DNA of 64,000 nt. Origin: Actinoplanes sp. NBC_00393. GTDB taxonomy: Bacteria; Actinomycetota; Actinomycetes; Mycobacteriales; Micromonosporaceae. Positions within the stretch are counted from its first letter, which is position 1. Each line of letters starts with the position of its first letter. Positions 34,337 to 44,244 of this stretch are shown here, one piece after another. The notes under the pieces were generated by a model that had not been told where the DNA came from, did not search any database, and was given only the letters and a program-made list of their open reading frames with translations. Made by a program: the position numbers and the translations under genes. The stretch spans positions 4,182,501-4,246,500 of the forward strand of contig NZ_CP107942.1 in the NCBI RefSeq assembly GCF_036053395.1, written 5' to 3'.

Positions 34337-35113
34337 TCAGTCCGCCAGGTGCGCGCCGATCTCGGTCTCGCTGACCCGGGCCGGCTCCAGTACCCGGTGC
34401 AGGAACTCGCGGGTGCGCTCCTCGCGGGGACTGCCGAACAGTTCGGCCGGCGGGCCCTGTTCGACGATCACCCCGGCGTCCATGAAGACGACGCGGGAGG
34501 CGACCTCACGGGCGAAGGCCATCTCGTGGGTGACCACGAGCATGGTCATGCCCTCGTCGGCCAGTCCCCGCATGACCGCGAGCACCTCACCGACCAGCTC
34601 CGGATCCAGCGCGCTGGTCGGCTCGTCGAAGAGCATCAGCTGCGGTTCCATCGCCAGCGAGCGGGCGATGGCGGCGCGCTGCTGCTGACCGCCGGACAGC
34701 TGCGCCGGATAGGACTCCGCCTTGTCGGCGAGGCCGACCCGGTCGAGGTTCTCCGCCGCGATCCGGCCGGCCTCGGCACGGCTGCGTTTCAGGACCCGGC
34801 GCTGGGCGATGGTGACGTTCTCCCGGACGGTCAGGTGACCGAACAGGTTGAACTGCTGGAAGACCATGCCGATGCCGCGGCGTACCGCGTCGATGTCGCA
34901 GTCCGGGTCGGTGACCTCGACGCCGGCCACCCGGATCGAGCCGGACGTCGGCTCCTCGAGCAGGTTCACGCAGCGCAGCAGCGTGGACTTGCCGGATCCG
35001 GACGGACCGATCACGCAGACCACCTCGCCGGGCTCGACCGACAGGTCGATGCCGCGCAGCACCTCCAACTTGCCGAAGGACTTGTGCAGGTGGCTGATCT
35101 CGATGGTGGACAC
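34337..35113 (-). CDS. Polar amino-acid ABC transporter, ATP-binding protein
   Basis: 258 residues of the GlnQ/HisP group. Walker A is [10 protein letters not shown]-loop MVFQQFNLF, signature LSGGQQQR, Walker B LMLFDEP and H-switch VVTHEM. It energises uptake of a polar amino acid with the permease and binding protein encoded upstream. GTG 35113 has GAGAGG seven bases upstream and lies four bases past the permease stop. It is the last gene of the three-gene operon. Confidence 0.95.
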   Translation of the reverse strand: MSTIEISHLHKSFGKLEVLRGIDLSVEPGEVVCVIGPSGSGKSTLLRCVNLLEEPTSGSIRVAGVEVTDPDCDIDAVRRGIGMVFQQFNLFGHLTVRENVTIAQRRVLKRSRAEAGRIAAENLDRVGLADKAESYPAQLSGGQQQRAAIARSLAMEPQLMLFDEPTSALDPELVGEVLAVMRGLADEGMTMLVVTHEMAFAREVASRVVFMDAGVIVEQGPPAELFGSPREERTREFLHRVLEPARVSETEIGAHLAD

Positions 35114-35117
35114 GCGG

Positions 35118-35915
35118 TCACCTCTCCCTTCCGGCCCGGCGCTCCAGCGCGCGGACGACCTGTGACAGCGGCAGGGTGATCACCAGGTAGAGCAGCCCGG
35201 CCACCACCAGCGGTGTCGGGTTGACCCGCGTGTTGAGCGTGTCCCCGGCGAACTTGGTCAGTTCGATCGTCGTCGCGGTGACGCCGAGGACGTACACCAG
35301 GGAGGTGTCCTTGGTGAGCAGGATGATCTCGTTGGTCAGCGGTGGGATGACGATGCGGAACGCCTGCGGCAGCACGATGGAGACCATCGCGCGGGGATGG
35401 GACATGCCGAGCGTACGGGCGGCCTCGAGCTGTCCTTTCGGGACGGCCTGGATGCCGGCGCGGATGGTCTCCGCCATGTACGCCGCGGCGGTGAGCCCGA
35501 GGCCGATCGTGACCGAGCCGTAGACGCCGCCGGGGATCTCCCGGTCCGGGAAGGCGAGCGGCACGCCGTACCCGACCATGAACAGCACCAGTAGGGCGGG
35601 CAGCCCGCGGAACAGTTCGATGTAGGCGGTGGCGAACCAGCGGTACGGCAGGATCGTCGACAGCCGCATCAGCGCGAGGATCAGCCCGAGCGTCAGACCG
35701 AACACGAACGCCAGCAACGTGTAGATGATGGTGTTGCGCAGCGCGATCGTGATCGCGTCCGGGAACATGCTGCGGGCGATGTCGAGGCGGAAGAACGCCT
35801 CGGACAGGCTGCCCCAGTCCGCGGCGGCCACCACCGCCAGGATGACCAGCAGGAAGACGACGTAGCCGGCGACGCGGAAGATCCGTCGCCGCCGGCGTGG
35901 GGTCAGCTTGATCAT
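35118..35915 (-). CDS. Polar amino-acid ABC transporter, permease
   Basis: 265 residues of the His/Glu/Gln/Arg permease family. After a basic N-terminus there are about five to six helices. The EAA loop that docks the ATPase is [24 protein letters not shown] single permease gene is present, so the channel is probably a homodimer. ATG 35915 overlaps the stop of the binding-protein gene as ATGA, indicating coupled translation; an upstream in-frame start would lie inside that gene. Confidence 0.94.
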   Translation of the reverse strand: MIKLTPRRRRRIFRVAGYVVFLLVILAVVAAADWGSLSEAFFRLDIARSMFPDAITIALRNTIIYTLLAFVFGLTLGLILALMRLSTILPYRWFATAYIELFRGLPALLVLFMVGYGVPLAFPDREIPGGVYGSVTIGLGLTAAAYMAETIRAGIQAVPKGQLEAARTLGMSHPRAMVSIVLPQAFRIVIPPLTNEIILLTKDTSLVYVLGVTATTIELTKFAGDTLNTRVNPTPLVVAGLLYLVITLPLSQVVRALERRAGRER

Positions 35916-36739
35916 GAAGCCGGCTTCGCACCGATCCACTCGGCGTAGATCTTGTCGTACGTACCGTCGCTGCGGGCCGCCGCGATGGCCTCGTTGACCG
36001 TCTTGAGAAGCTCCGCGTTGCCCTTCTTCACGGCGAAGCCGTACTGCTCGCCGGTGTCGAAGCCGGTGGCCACCACGACCTTGCCGGGGTTGGCCTTGAT
36101 GTACTCGTTCCAGACCGGCAGGTCGTTGACGGCCCCCTCGATCTGGTTGGTCGCCAGCGCCTGCTGCAGCGCGGCGAGGTCCCGGTACGACACCACCTTG
36201 ATGTCCAGGCTCTTCTCCTTGACCTGGCCGTTGATGTACTCCTCGCCGGTGGTGCCGCCCTGCACGCCGAGGCGCTTGCCGACCATCTCCTCGAGGGTCT
36301 TGACCTCCTTACCGGTCTGCGTGGCGAGCGCCTGGGTGGCGTCGAAGTACGGCTCGGAGAAGTCCAGCACCTTCTTGCGTTCCTCGGTGATGGTCATGCC
36401 TGCCGCGGCCACATCGCACTTGCCGGAGTTCAGGTCGGCGCCGGACTTGATGCCCTCGAACGGGGTGTCCACGATCTCCTGTGTCACACCGAGCTTGGCG
36501 GCGACCAGGTCGATCAGCGCGACGTCGAATCCGACCACCTTGCCGGACTGGTCCTTCGACTGGAACGGCGCGTACGGAAGGTGGGTGCACGTGGTCAGCG
36601 CGCCGGTCTTGATCAGCGGCACGCCGCTCTCGGTGGTGCCGCCGGTGTCCTCCTTGGCGCAGCCCGCGGCGCCGCCGATCACCAGCATCGTGGCGGCCGC
36701 GAGGACGGCCGCTTGACGAGCATGTCCCAGCATCTTCAT
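35912..36739 (-). CDS. Amino-acid ABC transporter substrate-binding lipoprotein (family 3)
   Basis: 275 residues. A lipoprotein signal ends in the lipobox GGAAGC, giving a membrane-anchored binding protein. The family 3 pattern is intact: FQSKDQSGKVVGFDVALIDLVA, DVAAAGMTITEERKKVLDFSEPYF, KRLGVQGGTTGEEY and FAVKKGNAELLKTVNEAI. These residues match cystine/glutamine-type receptors, but the ligand cannot be fixed. The first gene of the operon; ATG 36739 has GAGG close upstream and a TAATCT-like -10 element a few bases further. Confidence 0.93.
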   Translation of the reverse strand: MKMLGHARQAAVLAAATMLVIGGAAGCAKEDTGGTTESGVPLIKTGALTTCTHLPYAPFQSKDQSGKVVGFDVALIDLVAAKLGVTQEIVDTPFEGIKSGADLNSGKCDVAAAGMTITEERKKVLDFSEPYFDATQALATQTGKEVKTLEEMVGKRLGVQGGTTGEEYINGQVKEKSLDIKVVSYRDLAALQQALATNQIEGAVNDLPVWNEYIKANPGKVVVATGFDTGEQYGFAVKKGNAELLKTVNEAIAAARSDGTYDKIYAEWIGAKPAS

Positions 36740-36818
36740 GCGCCTCAGATTAATCCACCACACTGGATATCTCGCGACGGTGCGTGACGCCGTGTCCGAA
36801 TCCGATAGCCTGCCGGTG

Positions 36819-37595
36819 ATGGATCGAGATCTCATCGCGGCGCGCGACCTCGCCGCCGGCCTGGCGGTCCGCGCCGGCCGGTTGCAGCTGGAGCGACGCG
36901 ACACCCTGAAAGTCGGCACGCCGAAGGCGCACGCCAACGACGTCGTCTCCGATGTCGACATCGCCAGCGAGAGCCTGATCGTCGACGCGATCCAGCAGGA
37001 CTGGGCCGACGACGCGGTGCAGGCCGAGGAGGGTCACGGCCGGGCCGGCACGAGCGGCTGGACCTGGGTGATCGATCCGCTGGACGGCACCCGCAACTAC
37101 ATCAGCCGGACCGGCCCGTGGTCGGTGTGCATCGCGCTGTACCACGGGGAGCAGGCCCGGGTGGCGGTCGTACACGATCCGGCCGCCGGCGAGACGTTCA
37201 GCGCGGTCGCCGGCGGCGGCGCGTTCCTCAACGGCGAGCCGATCTCCGGGTCGAGCGGCCCGCCCATGGCGGAGGCACTGGTCGGGGTCAGTTTCCAGCC
37301 CAACCCGCGGACCAAGGAACGCACCGGCAAGGTGATCCGCGAGCTGCTGCCCCGGGTCGGTGACATCCGCCGGATCCCGGCGGCGCTGAACCTGGTGTAC
37401 CAGGCCGCCGGCCGGCTGGACGGCGGGCTGGCACTGGACACGAACCTGTGGGACATCGCCGCCGGCGCCCTGATCGCCTGGGAGGCCGGTGTGGTGCTCG
37501 GCGGGCACGGCCCGGAGTTCTCCACCGAGCTCACCATCGGCGCCGCCGCTCCGCTGTGGCCCGACCTGTCCAAGCTGGTCCGCTCGGTCGCCTGA
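36819..37595 (+). CDS. Inositol monophosphatase family protein
   Basis: 258 residues. The metal-binding signatures of the lithium-sensitive phosphatase family are present: Glu in QAEEGHG, WVIDPLDGTRNY and the late WDIAAGALIAWEAG. Substrates in actinobacteria include inositol phosphate, histidinol phosphate, fructose-1,6-bisphosphate and PAP. With no pathway genes nearby I leave the substrate open. ATG 36819 is divergent from the ABC operon by 79 bases. Confidence 0.9.
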   Translation: MDRDLIAARDLAAGLAVRAGRLQLERRDTLKVGTPKAHANDVVSDVDIASESLIVDAIQQDWADDAVQAEEGHGRAGTSGWTWVIDPLDGTRNYISRTGPWSVCIALYHGEQARVAVVHDPAAGETFSAVAGGGAFLNGEPISGSSGPPMAEALVGVSFQPNPRTKERTGKVIRELLPRVGDIRRIPAALNLVYQAAGRLDGGLALDTNLWDIAAGALIAWEAGVVLGGHGPEFSTELTIGAAAPLWPDLSKLVRSVA

Positions 37596-37669
37596 GCAAG
37601 CCCTCGCCAAGGGCCCGGCCCGCATGATAACGATGATTGTCGATGCATGCGGACCCTTGGGGGAGAGAC

Positions 37670-39073
37670 ATGCGCATCACACGTCCGAGGAAAGTCGTTG
37701 TCGCCGCCTTCGCGTGGGTGATTCTCACGCCGGTGGCCGCCGTGGCGCAGGAACCGATCCTGAGCGCCGACGGCTCGTCGGCCGCCTGGGTCGACGCCTG
37801 GACCGGGTCGGCCCAGGGCGTCTACCCGGTCGGCTACTCCGTCGCCCAGCCCGGACCGCCCGGCCCCGCCGGACCGGGCAACACGGCGCCACTGCTGACC
37901 GCCGCGTTCCCCGACGACCAGGCACGCAACCAGACGCTGCGCATGATCGTGCACCCCAGCGTCGAGGGCACGAGCTGGCGCATCCGGTTGACCAACGAGT
38001 TCGGCACCCGGCCGGTGACCTTCGGGCGCGCGGCGGTGGGCCTGCAGTCCAGCGGCGCCAACCTCAAGGCCGGTTCGAACCGCGCGCTGACCTTCGGCGG
38101 CCGGCGCTCGGTCACGGTCGCGGCGGGCCGGACCGTGCTGAGCGACCCGGTGTCCGTCAAAGTCACCGACGCACAGTCGCAGGATCTCGCGGTCAGCCTG
38201 CACGTCGCCGGGGCGAGCGGACCGATGACCTGGCACGCGGCGGCCTTCACCACCTCGTACCTGTCCGACCAGAACGCCGGTGATCACACCGGGGACGTCG
38301 CCGACACCGCGTTCCCGCACTCCACCACCTCGTGGTTCTTCGTCTCCGAGGCGCAGGTCCAGCGCCGCGACGCCGCGACCGTGGTGGCGTTCGGCGACTC
38401 GATCACCGACGGCTTCTTCGCCACGCTCAACGAGAAGGACCGGTGGCCGGACGTCCTGCAGCGCCGGTTGGACGAACGACGGCCGGACAGCCGGCCGATC
38501 TCGGTGGTCACCGAGGCGATCGGCGGCAACATGGTCACCCGGATCGGGCGTACGCCCGGCGGCTGCACCCCCTGCGACGGGCCGCCCGCGCTCGACCGGC
38601 TCGACCGCGACGTGCTCGACCGCCCCGGCGTGCGGGCCGTCATCCTGCTCGAGGGCATCAACGACCTGGGTGGTGGGGGCGCCACCGCGGAGCAGGTCAT
38701 CGCCGGATACCGGGAGATCATCCGGCGGGTGCACGCGCGCGGCATCAAGATCATCGGGGCCACCCTGACGCCGTCCGCCGGCACCGCATTCGGTCTCTAC
38801 GGCACCCCGGAGACCGACGCCAAGCGCCGGACGATCAACACCTTCATCCGTACGAGCGGCGAGTTCGACGGCGTCGCCGACTTCTCGGCGGCGACCGAGG
38901 ACCCGGCGAACCCGGGGCACCTGCTGCCGGCGTACGACACCAACAGCAGCGCCGGCGGCCCCGGTGACCACCTGCACCCCAACCGGGCCGGTTTCCTCGC
39001 GATGGCCGCCGCCGTCGACGTGGCCCAGCTGGAGCGCTTCGTCGCGGCCCCGGCCGGGAAGAAAGCCGCCTGA
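37670..39073 (+). CDS. Secreted SGNH/GDSL hydrolase
   Basis: 467 residues. A signal peptide (about 1-28, ending AVAQE) precedes a beta-rich N-terminal region (about 60-230) and the SGNH domain: VVAFGDSITDG (block I), GGNMVT (block II), GINDLGG (block III) and GDHLHPNRAGF (block V with Asp-His). This two-part architecture matches extracellular esterases/lipases of actinomycetes, in which the N-terminal domain may bind carbohydrate. ATG 37670 has GGGGGAGAG immediately upstream. Its own promoter is probable since it stands after a short gap. Confidence 0.92.
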   Translation: MRITRPRKVVVAAFAWVILTPVAAVAQEPILSADGSSAAWVDAWTGSAQGVYPVGYSVAQPGPPGPAGPGNTAPLLTAAFPDDQARNQTLRMIVHPSVEGTSWRIRLTNEFGTRPVTFGRAAVGLQSSGANLKAGSNRALTFGGRRSVTVAAGRTVLSDPVSVKVTDAQSQDLAVSLHVAGASGPMTWHAAAFTTSYLSDQNAGDHTGDVADTAFPHSTTSWFFVSEAQVQRRDAATVVAFGDSITDGFFATLNEKDRWPDVLQRRLDERRPDSRPISVVTEAIGGNMVTRIGRTPGGCTPCDGPPALDRLDRDVLDRPGVRAVILLEGINDLGGGGATAEQVIAGYREIIRRVHARGIKIIGATLTPSAGTAFGLYGTPETDAKRRTINTFIRTSGEFDGVADFSAATEDPANPGHLLPAYDTNSSAGGPGDHLHPNRAGFLAMAAAVDVAQLERFVAAPAGKKAA

Positions 39074-39118
39074 CCCGCATCTGTGCCGCACCCGACACCG
39101 CGCCGAATGTCAGGTCTT

Positions 39119-39151
39119 TCGCTCGCCTGCCGATTACAGGCAGGCGAGCGA
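39119..39151 (+). terminator. Perfect 13-bp hairpin between the SGNH gene and the kinase/cyclase gene
   Basis: The left arm (39119-39131, TCGCTCGCCTGCC) and right arm (39139-39151) pair perfectly around a 7-base loop, GATTACA. No T-run follows. It could terminate the SGNH transcript, whose stop is 46 bases upstream. Because it ends 17 bases before the GTG of the next gene, it could also sit in that gene's leader and affect ribosome access. Confidence 0.6.
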
Positions 39152-39168
39152 GAGGCGGGATCGAGCGG

Positions 39169-42100
39169 GTGACTACCCACGGGGTACTGGACGAGCTGAG
39201 CGGGCTGCAGCTCGGGGCCGAGCTGGGCCGCGGAGCGGCGACCACGGTGCACCGGGTGCTGCGCGACGGTGTTCCGTACGCGCTCAAGCGCCCGATCGAG
39301 GACGCGCCCGGCCTGCTGACCGCGTTCCGCCGGGAGGCGGCGCTGCTGGCCTGCGTCGACGACCCGGGGGTGCCGCGCATCCACGCGATCGGCACCCACG
39401 ACGGGCTGCCCGCGCTCGTCCTCGGCTACCTGCCCGGCGCTTCGCTCGCCGACCTGCTCGCCGACCAGCCGCTCCCCCAGGCGCGAGTGGTCGAGCTCGC
39501 CGCCCGGATGGCCCGTGCCCTCGCGGCCGCGCACCGCACCGGCCTGGTGCACCGCGACGTCAAGCCGGCCAACATCATGATCGGCCCGGACGGGTCGGCC
39601 ACGCTGATCGACTTCGGTCTGGCCCTGCTGCGCACCGGCGCCGAGCAGGTCGACGAGGATGCCGCGGTCGGCACCTTCCGGTACGCCTCCCCCGAGCAGT
39701 CCGGCATGCTCGAGCGCCCGGTGGACGGCCGCTCCGACCTGTACTCGCTCGGCGTCGTGCTGTTCGAGTGCCTCACCGGCCGGCTGCCGTTCGAGGCCGA
39801 CGACGTGGGCCAACTGCTGCGCCTGCACCTCACCGCGCCGGTCCCCGACCTCAGTGAGCTGGTCGCGGGCCTCGACCCGGCGCTGGCCGCGGTGGTGACC
39901 CGGCTGCTCGCCAAGGATCCCGACGACCGCTACCCGGACGCCGCCGCCCTGCTCGCCGACCTGCGCGCGTGCCCCGGTGGCGCCGCCGCGGAGGAGCCCG
40001 CCGTCGTACGCTGGCCGCTGGCCGGCCGTGATGCCGAGCGTGACCTGCTCACCGGCCGCTGGCGCCGCGCGGTGGCCGGGCAGGGCGGGGTGGCCCGCAT
40101 TAGTGGGGCGGCCGGCTCCGGCCGCAGCCGCCTCGCCGACGAGCTCGCGCTGGCGGCGGACGGCTACCCGGTGTTGCGGGCCGGCGGGCACGCCGACGAC
40201 GTGCTTCCCTTGGCCGCTCTGCGCGCCGCGGTCGGCGGCTATCTGAAGTCGCAGCGCGACCAGGCCGAACGACTCGTCGAAGAGGCGGCCCGGGCGGCCG
40301 GCCCGGGCGCCGAGCTGCTGCTCGGCGCGGTCGCCGGCGGCGAGGAGAGCGACGAGCAGCTGTTCGCCGAGGCGGCCGTCTTCCTCGGCGAGCTGGCCAC
40401 CCGAGCCGGCGCGATGATGCTGGTGCTCGACGACGCGCACTGGCTGGACGCCGGCAGCCGCCAGGTCCTGACCCGGCTCGCCGCGAACCGGCGGCACCTG
40501 CCGCTGCTCGTCGTGCTCGCCGAGATCGAGCCGGAGACCACGGCGGCCGAGCCGGGGAACGAGCCGGCCGAACCAGCCGTCGCCGCGGACGTCGAGGTGG
40601 CCTGCGGGCCGCTGGACGCGGAGGCGATCGGCGCGCTGCTCGCCTCCCGCCTGCCCGGCACCGCGATCCCCGCGGAGCTGACCCGCCACGTCGCCGCCCG
40701 CACCGACGGCACCCCGCTCACCGTCGTCGAATACCTGCTGCGCCTGCTCGACGCCGGCCTGCTCACCCCGAACTGGGGCGCCTGGCACTTCGACGAGACC
40801 GGCGCCGACGCGCTGCCGGCCGCACCGGACGTCCGTGCGCTGCTCACCGACCGGCTGGCCCTGCTCACCGAGGCCGACCGCCGGGTGCTGGTCACCGCCG
40901 CGGTGGCCGGCCGGCGCTTCCGCCCCGGCACGCTGACCGCGGCCGGCAACCCCGCGGACCAGGTGGCGGTTGCGGTGAGTGCCGCGGTGACCCGGCGGGT
41001 CCTGGAGTCGAGGACCGACGGCTGGTACGTCTTCGTGCACCCCGTCCTGCGCGACGCCCTGCTCGACGGCATCCCCGACGAGCAGATCTGCCGCCTGCAC
41101 GCCGCCCTCGCCGACGCCCTCGACAGCCTGCCCGAGGACGCCCGCGACGCCGACCACGTCTACGCCGTCGCCCGCCACCTGCGCGCCGCGGCCGACGCCG
41201 CCCCGGCCGAGCGGCGGCACTCCGGCGCCCTCGCCGCCGGGCTGCGCGCCCTCGACGACCGGGCCCCGGCCGAGGCCGCCGACTACCTCGAGGACGCGCT
41301 CGCCGCGGACCCGGCCTCCGCCGAGGTCCTGCAGCCCCTCGCCGTCGCCTACCTGCGGGCCGGCCGGCTCGCCGACGCCCGGGCCACGATCGACCGGGCC
41401 GTGGCCGCCGAACCGGACCGCCACGCCCGGGCCCGGCTGCTGGTCACCGCGATCGAGATCCATCACACCCTGTGGGACGACGACCGCGCTCAGGAGGCCA
41501 CCGCCCGCGCGGTCGCCGAACTGCGCCGCCCGCTGCCCCGCAACGGTCTGCTCGCGTTGCCGGTCGCGCTGGCCGCCGCGGGCGCCGGTGGCGTCGTCCG
41601 GCGTACCCGATGGGGTTCCGGAAGTGCTCGCGGCCGGCGCCGCGACGACCTCGCCGTGCTCGCCGCGGCCCTGGACAGCGGCGGCTATGCCGCGGCGATC
41701 GGCCTGCGGTTGCAGGACGCCGGCGTGCTGTCGCTGCGCGCGATGTACGCGGTGAACCGTCTCGGCCCCTGCCCCGAGTACGTGCGGGTGTACGCCATGG
41801 CCGGCTACGTCGCCGCCGTGCTGAAGCTGCGCGGCACCGCCGAGCGCTGCCTGAAGCGGGCCGCCGGTGTCGCCGCTGACCTGGGCGATCCCGCGCTGAT
41901 CGCCTACGTCGAGTGGATCCGCGGCAGCGCCATGCTGTTCGGCGGCTACGACGACGGCACCACGTGGCTCGCCGCGATCACCAAGCACTCCCGCTGGTAC
42001 GGCCCGGCCCAGTACATCTCCGGGCACTTCACCCGCGGTCTGCGCCTGCTGCTGGCCGGGCACATCGCGGACAGCCGCGCCGAGTACGAGCGCGCGCTGA

Positions 42101-44202
42101 ACCGCCTGCCCGACCCGGACACCGCCAAGGTCACCATGCTCGGCATGCTGTCGGTGATGATCCCGGCCATCTCCGGGCAGCCCGGGCGGGCCGCTGCCGC
42201 CCTGGCCGACCTGCGGGCCGCGGTCACCGACGGCAGCACCGCGCAGCGCGCCAACGTGGTGGTCGCGGCCACCTGCGCCGTCCTCGAGGAGGGCGAGTTC
42301 GGCGAGCCGTTCGAGCGGTCCCTCGCCGAGTTCCGGGCGCTCGGCCTGCGCCGCCACGAGCTGATGACCGCGCACAAGTGGTTCTACGTCTTCCAGGCCT
42401 ACGGCCGGCTGGCCCAGGTGCGCCTGGCGCCCGAGCAGGAACGCCCGGCCCGGTACGCCGCGGCCCGTACCGCCGTCGCCGAACTGCGCCGGGTCCGGCA
42501 CGCCACGCCGCTGATCAACGCGACCTACCTGGTCTGCGAGGCGGGGCTGGCGACCATGCGCGGTGACCACGAGCGGGCGCTCGGCTGGACCGACAAGGCG
42601 GAACGGGCCGTCCGCGCGGTCGACGCCCCGCTGATGCACTTCGAGATCGCCCGGATGCGGGCGCGGATCTACCGGGGCATGGACCTGCCGCACGAGATGC
42701 GGCGGCACACCCGGATCGCGTACGACCTCGCCGAGCGGGCCGGGCTGGACTCGCGCCGGCGCAAGGTGCGTGCCGAGTTCGGGGTCGACGACGCCGGCTC
42801 GGCCCGGCTGCTGACCACCGGCACCCTCGGCAGCGGCCGCAACCGGCAGCTCGAGGCGTTGCAGCAGGTCAGCACCGCCGCCGCGACCGTGCTCGACCCG
42901 CAGCAGCTGGCCGGGGTCGCCCTCGACGAGACGCTGCGCATCCTGGGCGCCGAACGGGCGCTGTTCTTCCTGCTCGACGAGGCCGGCAACCCGGTCCCGT
43001 ACGCCGGTCGCGGCACCAGCGGTGAAGACCTCACCGCGACCACCACGTACGGCGCCTCGCTGGTGCGCCAGGTCGCCGAGACGCACGAGGCGCTCGTGGT
43101 CACCAGCACCGAGCAGGGTGCCGCGCTGGGCTCGCAGAGCACCGTCGCGTACGGCCTGCGCAGCGTCCTGGTCGCCCCGGTGCGGTTCAAGGGCGCCATG
43201 CTCGGCGTCGTCTACCTCGATAGCCGGCTCGCCCGCGGCATCTTCACCGACGACGACGTCGACGTGCTCACCGCGGTCACCAGCCACGTCGCGGTCTCCC
43301 TGGAGACCGCCCGCGCCGCCCAGCTGCACCTCGCCGTGCAGGCCGCCCAGCAGCAGCAGGCGTTCTCCGAGATGCTGCGGGCCGGCCTCGCCGAGCTGAG
43401 CGCGCTGCAGGACCCGGGCCAGGTGCTGCGGGCCCTGTTCGCGATGCTGGTGGACCGGGTCGGCGCGGAGGCCGGCTGCCTGGTGACCGACACCGTGATC
43501 GAGGTCGCCGGCACGGCCGACCCGGCGCTGCTGGGCGGCCCGCCGGCCGGCGACTTCGAGCTCCGGGTGCCGTTGGTGAGCCAGGAGGGCCACGTCGGCG
43601 AGGTGCTGCTGAGCGCCGGTTCGTTCGACGACACCGCCCGGCAGGTGGCGGCCGCCCTGGTCGCGCAGGGCATGAGCGCCTACGACAACGCCCGGCTGTT
43701 CAGCCGGGTGCAGGAGCTGGCCACCACCGACGAGCTGACCGGGCTGCACAACCGGCGGCACTTCTACGCCCTGGCCGGCGCGCTGATCGAGGCGGCCGCG
43801 CGTGGCTCGCGCGGTTTCGCGGCCGCGATGCTGGACATCGACAAGTTCAAGAGCATCAACGACACGTACGGGCACGGCGTCGGCGACGAGGTCATCCGTA
43901 CGGTCGCCGCGCGCGTCGGCGCCGTCATCCGCACCTCCGACGTGCTGGGCCGCTACGGCGGTGAGGAGTTCGCCCTGGTCCTGCCCGACCACGAGGGCCT
44001 CGCCGCGTCACTGGCCGAGCGGATCCGCGCCGCCGTCGCCGCTTCGCCGGTCCCCACCGCGGCCGGCCCGATCCCGGTGACGGTCAGCGTCGGCCTAGCC
44101 GAACTGGACGGCGCCGACTGCCTCGACCAGGTCCTCGCGCGGGCCGACCACGCCCTCTACCGGGCCAAGGAGGGCGGCCGCAACCGCGTCGCGATCTCCT
44201 AG
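39169..44202 (+). CDS. Protein kinase - AAA ATPase - helical repeat - GAF - diguanylate cyclase fusion
   Basis: 1677 residues. A Ser/Thr kinase domain (about 11-268) has the glycine loop LGRGAATTV, Lys40 in YALKRP, Glu57, HRDVKPAN at 128-135 and DFG at 148-150, so it should be active. A STAND/AAA ATPase domain follows (about 285-620). Its Walker A reads SGAAGSGRSRL with arginine in place of lysine, while Walker B MLVLDDAHWLD is normal. A long TPR-like helical region (about 640-1210) leads to a GAF domain (about 1235-1380), a second GAF-like segment and a GGDEF domain. The active motif GGEEF is at 1597-1601, and RTSD, five residues before it, fits the product-inhibition I-site. It probably makes cyclic di-GMP under kinase or ligand control. 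GTG 39169; GAGGCGGGA lies upstream. Confidence 0.93.
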   Translation: MTTHGVLDELSGLQLGAELGRGAATTVHRVLRDGVPYALKRPIEDAPGLLTAFRREAALLACVDDPGVPRIHAIGTHDGLPALVLGYLPGASLADLLADQPLPQARVVELAARMARALAAAHRTGLVHRDVKPANIMIGPDGSATLIDFGLALLRTGAEQVDEDAAVGTFRYASPEQSGMLERPVDGRSDLYSLGVVLFECLTGRLPFEADDVGQLLRLHLTAPVPDLSELVAGLDPALAAVVTRLLAKDPDDRYPDAAALLADLRACPGGAAAEEPAVVRWPLAGRDAERDLLTGRWRRAVAGQGGVARISGAAGSGRSRLADELALAADGYPVLRAGGHADDVLPLAALRAAVGGYLKSQRDQAERLVEEAARAAGPGAELLLGAVAGGEESDEQLFAEAAVFLGELATRAGAMMLVLDDAHWLDAGSRQVLTRLAANRRHLPLLVVLAEIEPETTAAEPGNEPAEPAVAADVEVACGPLDAEAIGALLASRLPGTAIPAELTRHVAARTDGTPLTVVEYLLRLLDAGLLTPNWGAWHFDETGADALPAAPDVRALLTDRLALLTEADRRVLVTAAVAGRRFRPGTLTAAGNPADQVAVAVSAAVTRRVLESRTDGWYVFVHPVLRDALLDGIPDEQICRLHAALADALDSLPEDARDADHVYAVARHLRAAADAAPAERRHSGALAAGLRALDDRAPAEAADYLEDALAADPASAEVLQPLAVAYLRAGRLADARATIDRAVAAEPDRHARARLLVTAIEIHHTLWDDDRAQEATARAVAELRRPLPRNGLLALPVALAAAGAGGVVRRTRWGSGSARGRRRDDLAVLAAALDSGGYAAAIGLRLQDAGVLSLRAMYAVNRLGPCPEYVRVYAMAGYVAAVLKLRGTAERCLKRAAGVAADLGDPALIAYVEWIRGSAMLFGGYDDGTTWLAAITKHSRWYGPAQYISGHFTRGLRLLLAGHIADSRAEYERALNRLPDPDTAKVTMLGMLSVMIPAISGQPGRAAAALADLRAAVTDGSTAQRANVVVAATCAVLEEGEFGEPFERSLAEFRALGLRRHELMTAHKWFYVFQAYGRLAQVRLAPEQERPARYAAARTAVAELRRVRHATPLINATYLVCEAGLATMRGDHERALGWTDKAERAVRAVDAPLMHFEIARMRARIYRGMDLPHEMRRHTRIAYDLAERAGLDSRRRKVRAEFGVDDAGSARLLTTGTLGSGRNRQLEALQQVSTAAATVLDPQQLAGVALDETLRILGAERALFFLLDEAGNPVPYAGRGTSGEDLTATTTYGASLVRQVAETHEALVVTSTEQGAALGSQSTVAYGLRSVLVAPVRFKGAMLGVVYLDSRLARGIFTDDDVDVLTAVTSHVAVSLETARAAQLHLAVQAAQQQQAFSEMLRAGLAELSALQDPGQVLRALFAMLVDRVGAEAGCLVTDTVIEVAGTADPALLGGPPAGDFELRVPLVSQEGHVGEVLLSAGSFDDTARQVAAALVAQGMSAYDNARLFSRVQELATTDELTGLHNRRHFYALAGALIEAAARGSRGFAAAMLDIDKFKSINDTYGHGVGDEVIRTVAARVGAVIRTSDVLGRYGGEEFALVLPDHEGLAASLAERIRAAVAASPVPTAAGPIPVTVSVGLAELDGADCLDQVLARADHALYRAKEGGRNRVAIS

Positions 44203-44244
44203 AACACTTCCGCAACCCAAGCAGCTGACCAGGCCGCGTTCCAG

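Noticed and set aside
38797..43992. A 1731-codon open frame on the minus strand, antisense to the kinase/cyclase gene
   Set aside because: It results from high GC in the third codon position of the true gene. The translation is low-complexity G/R/Q/V-rich with no domain, while the plus frame has four clear domains.
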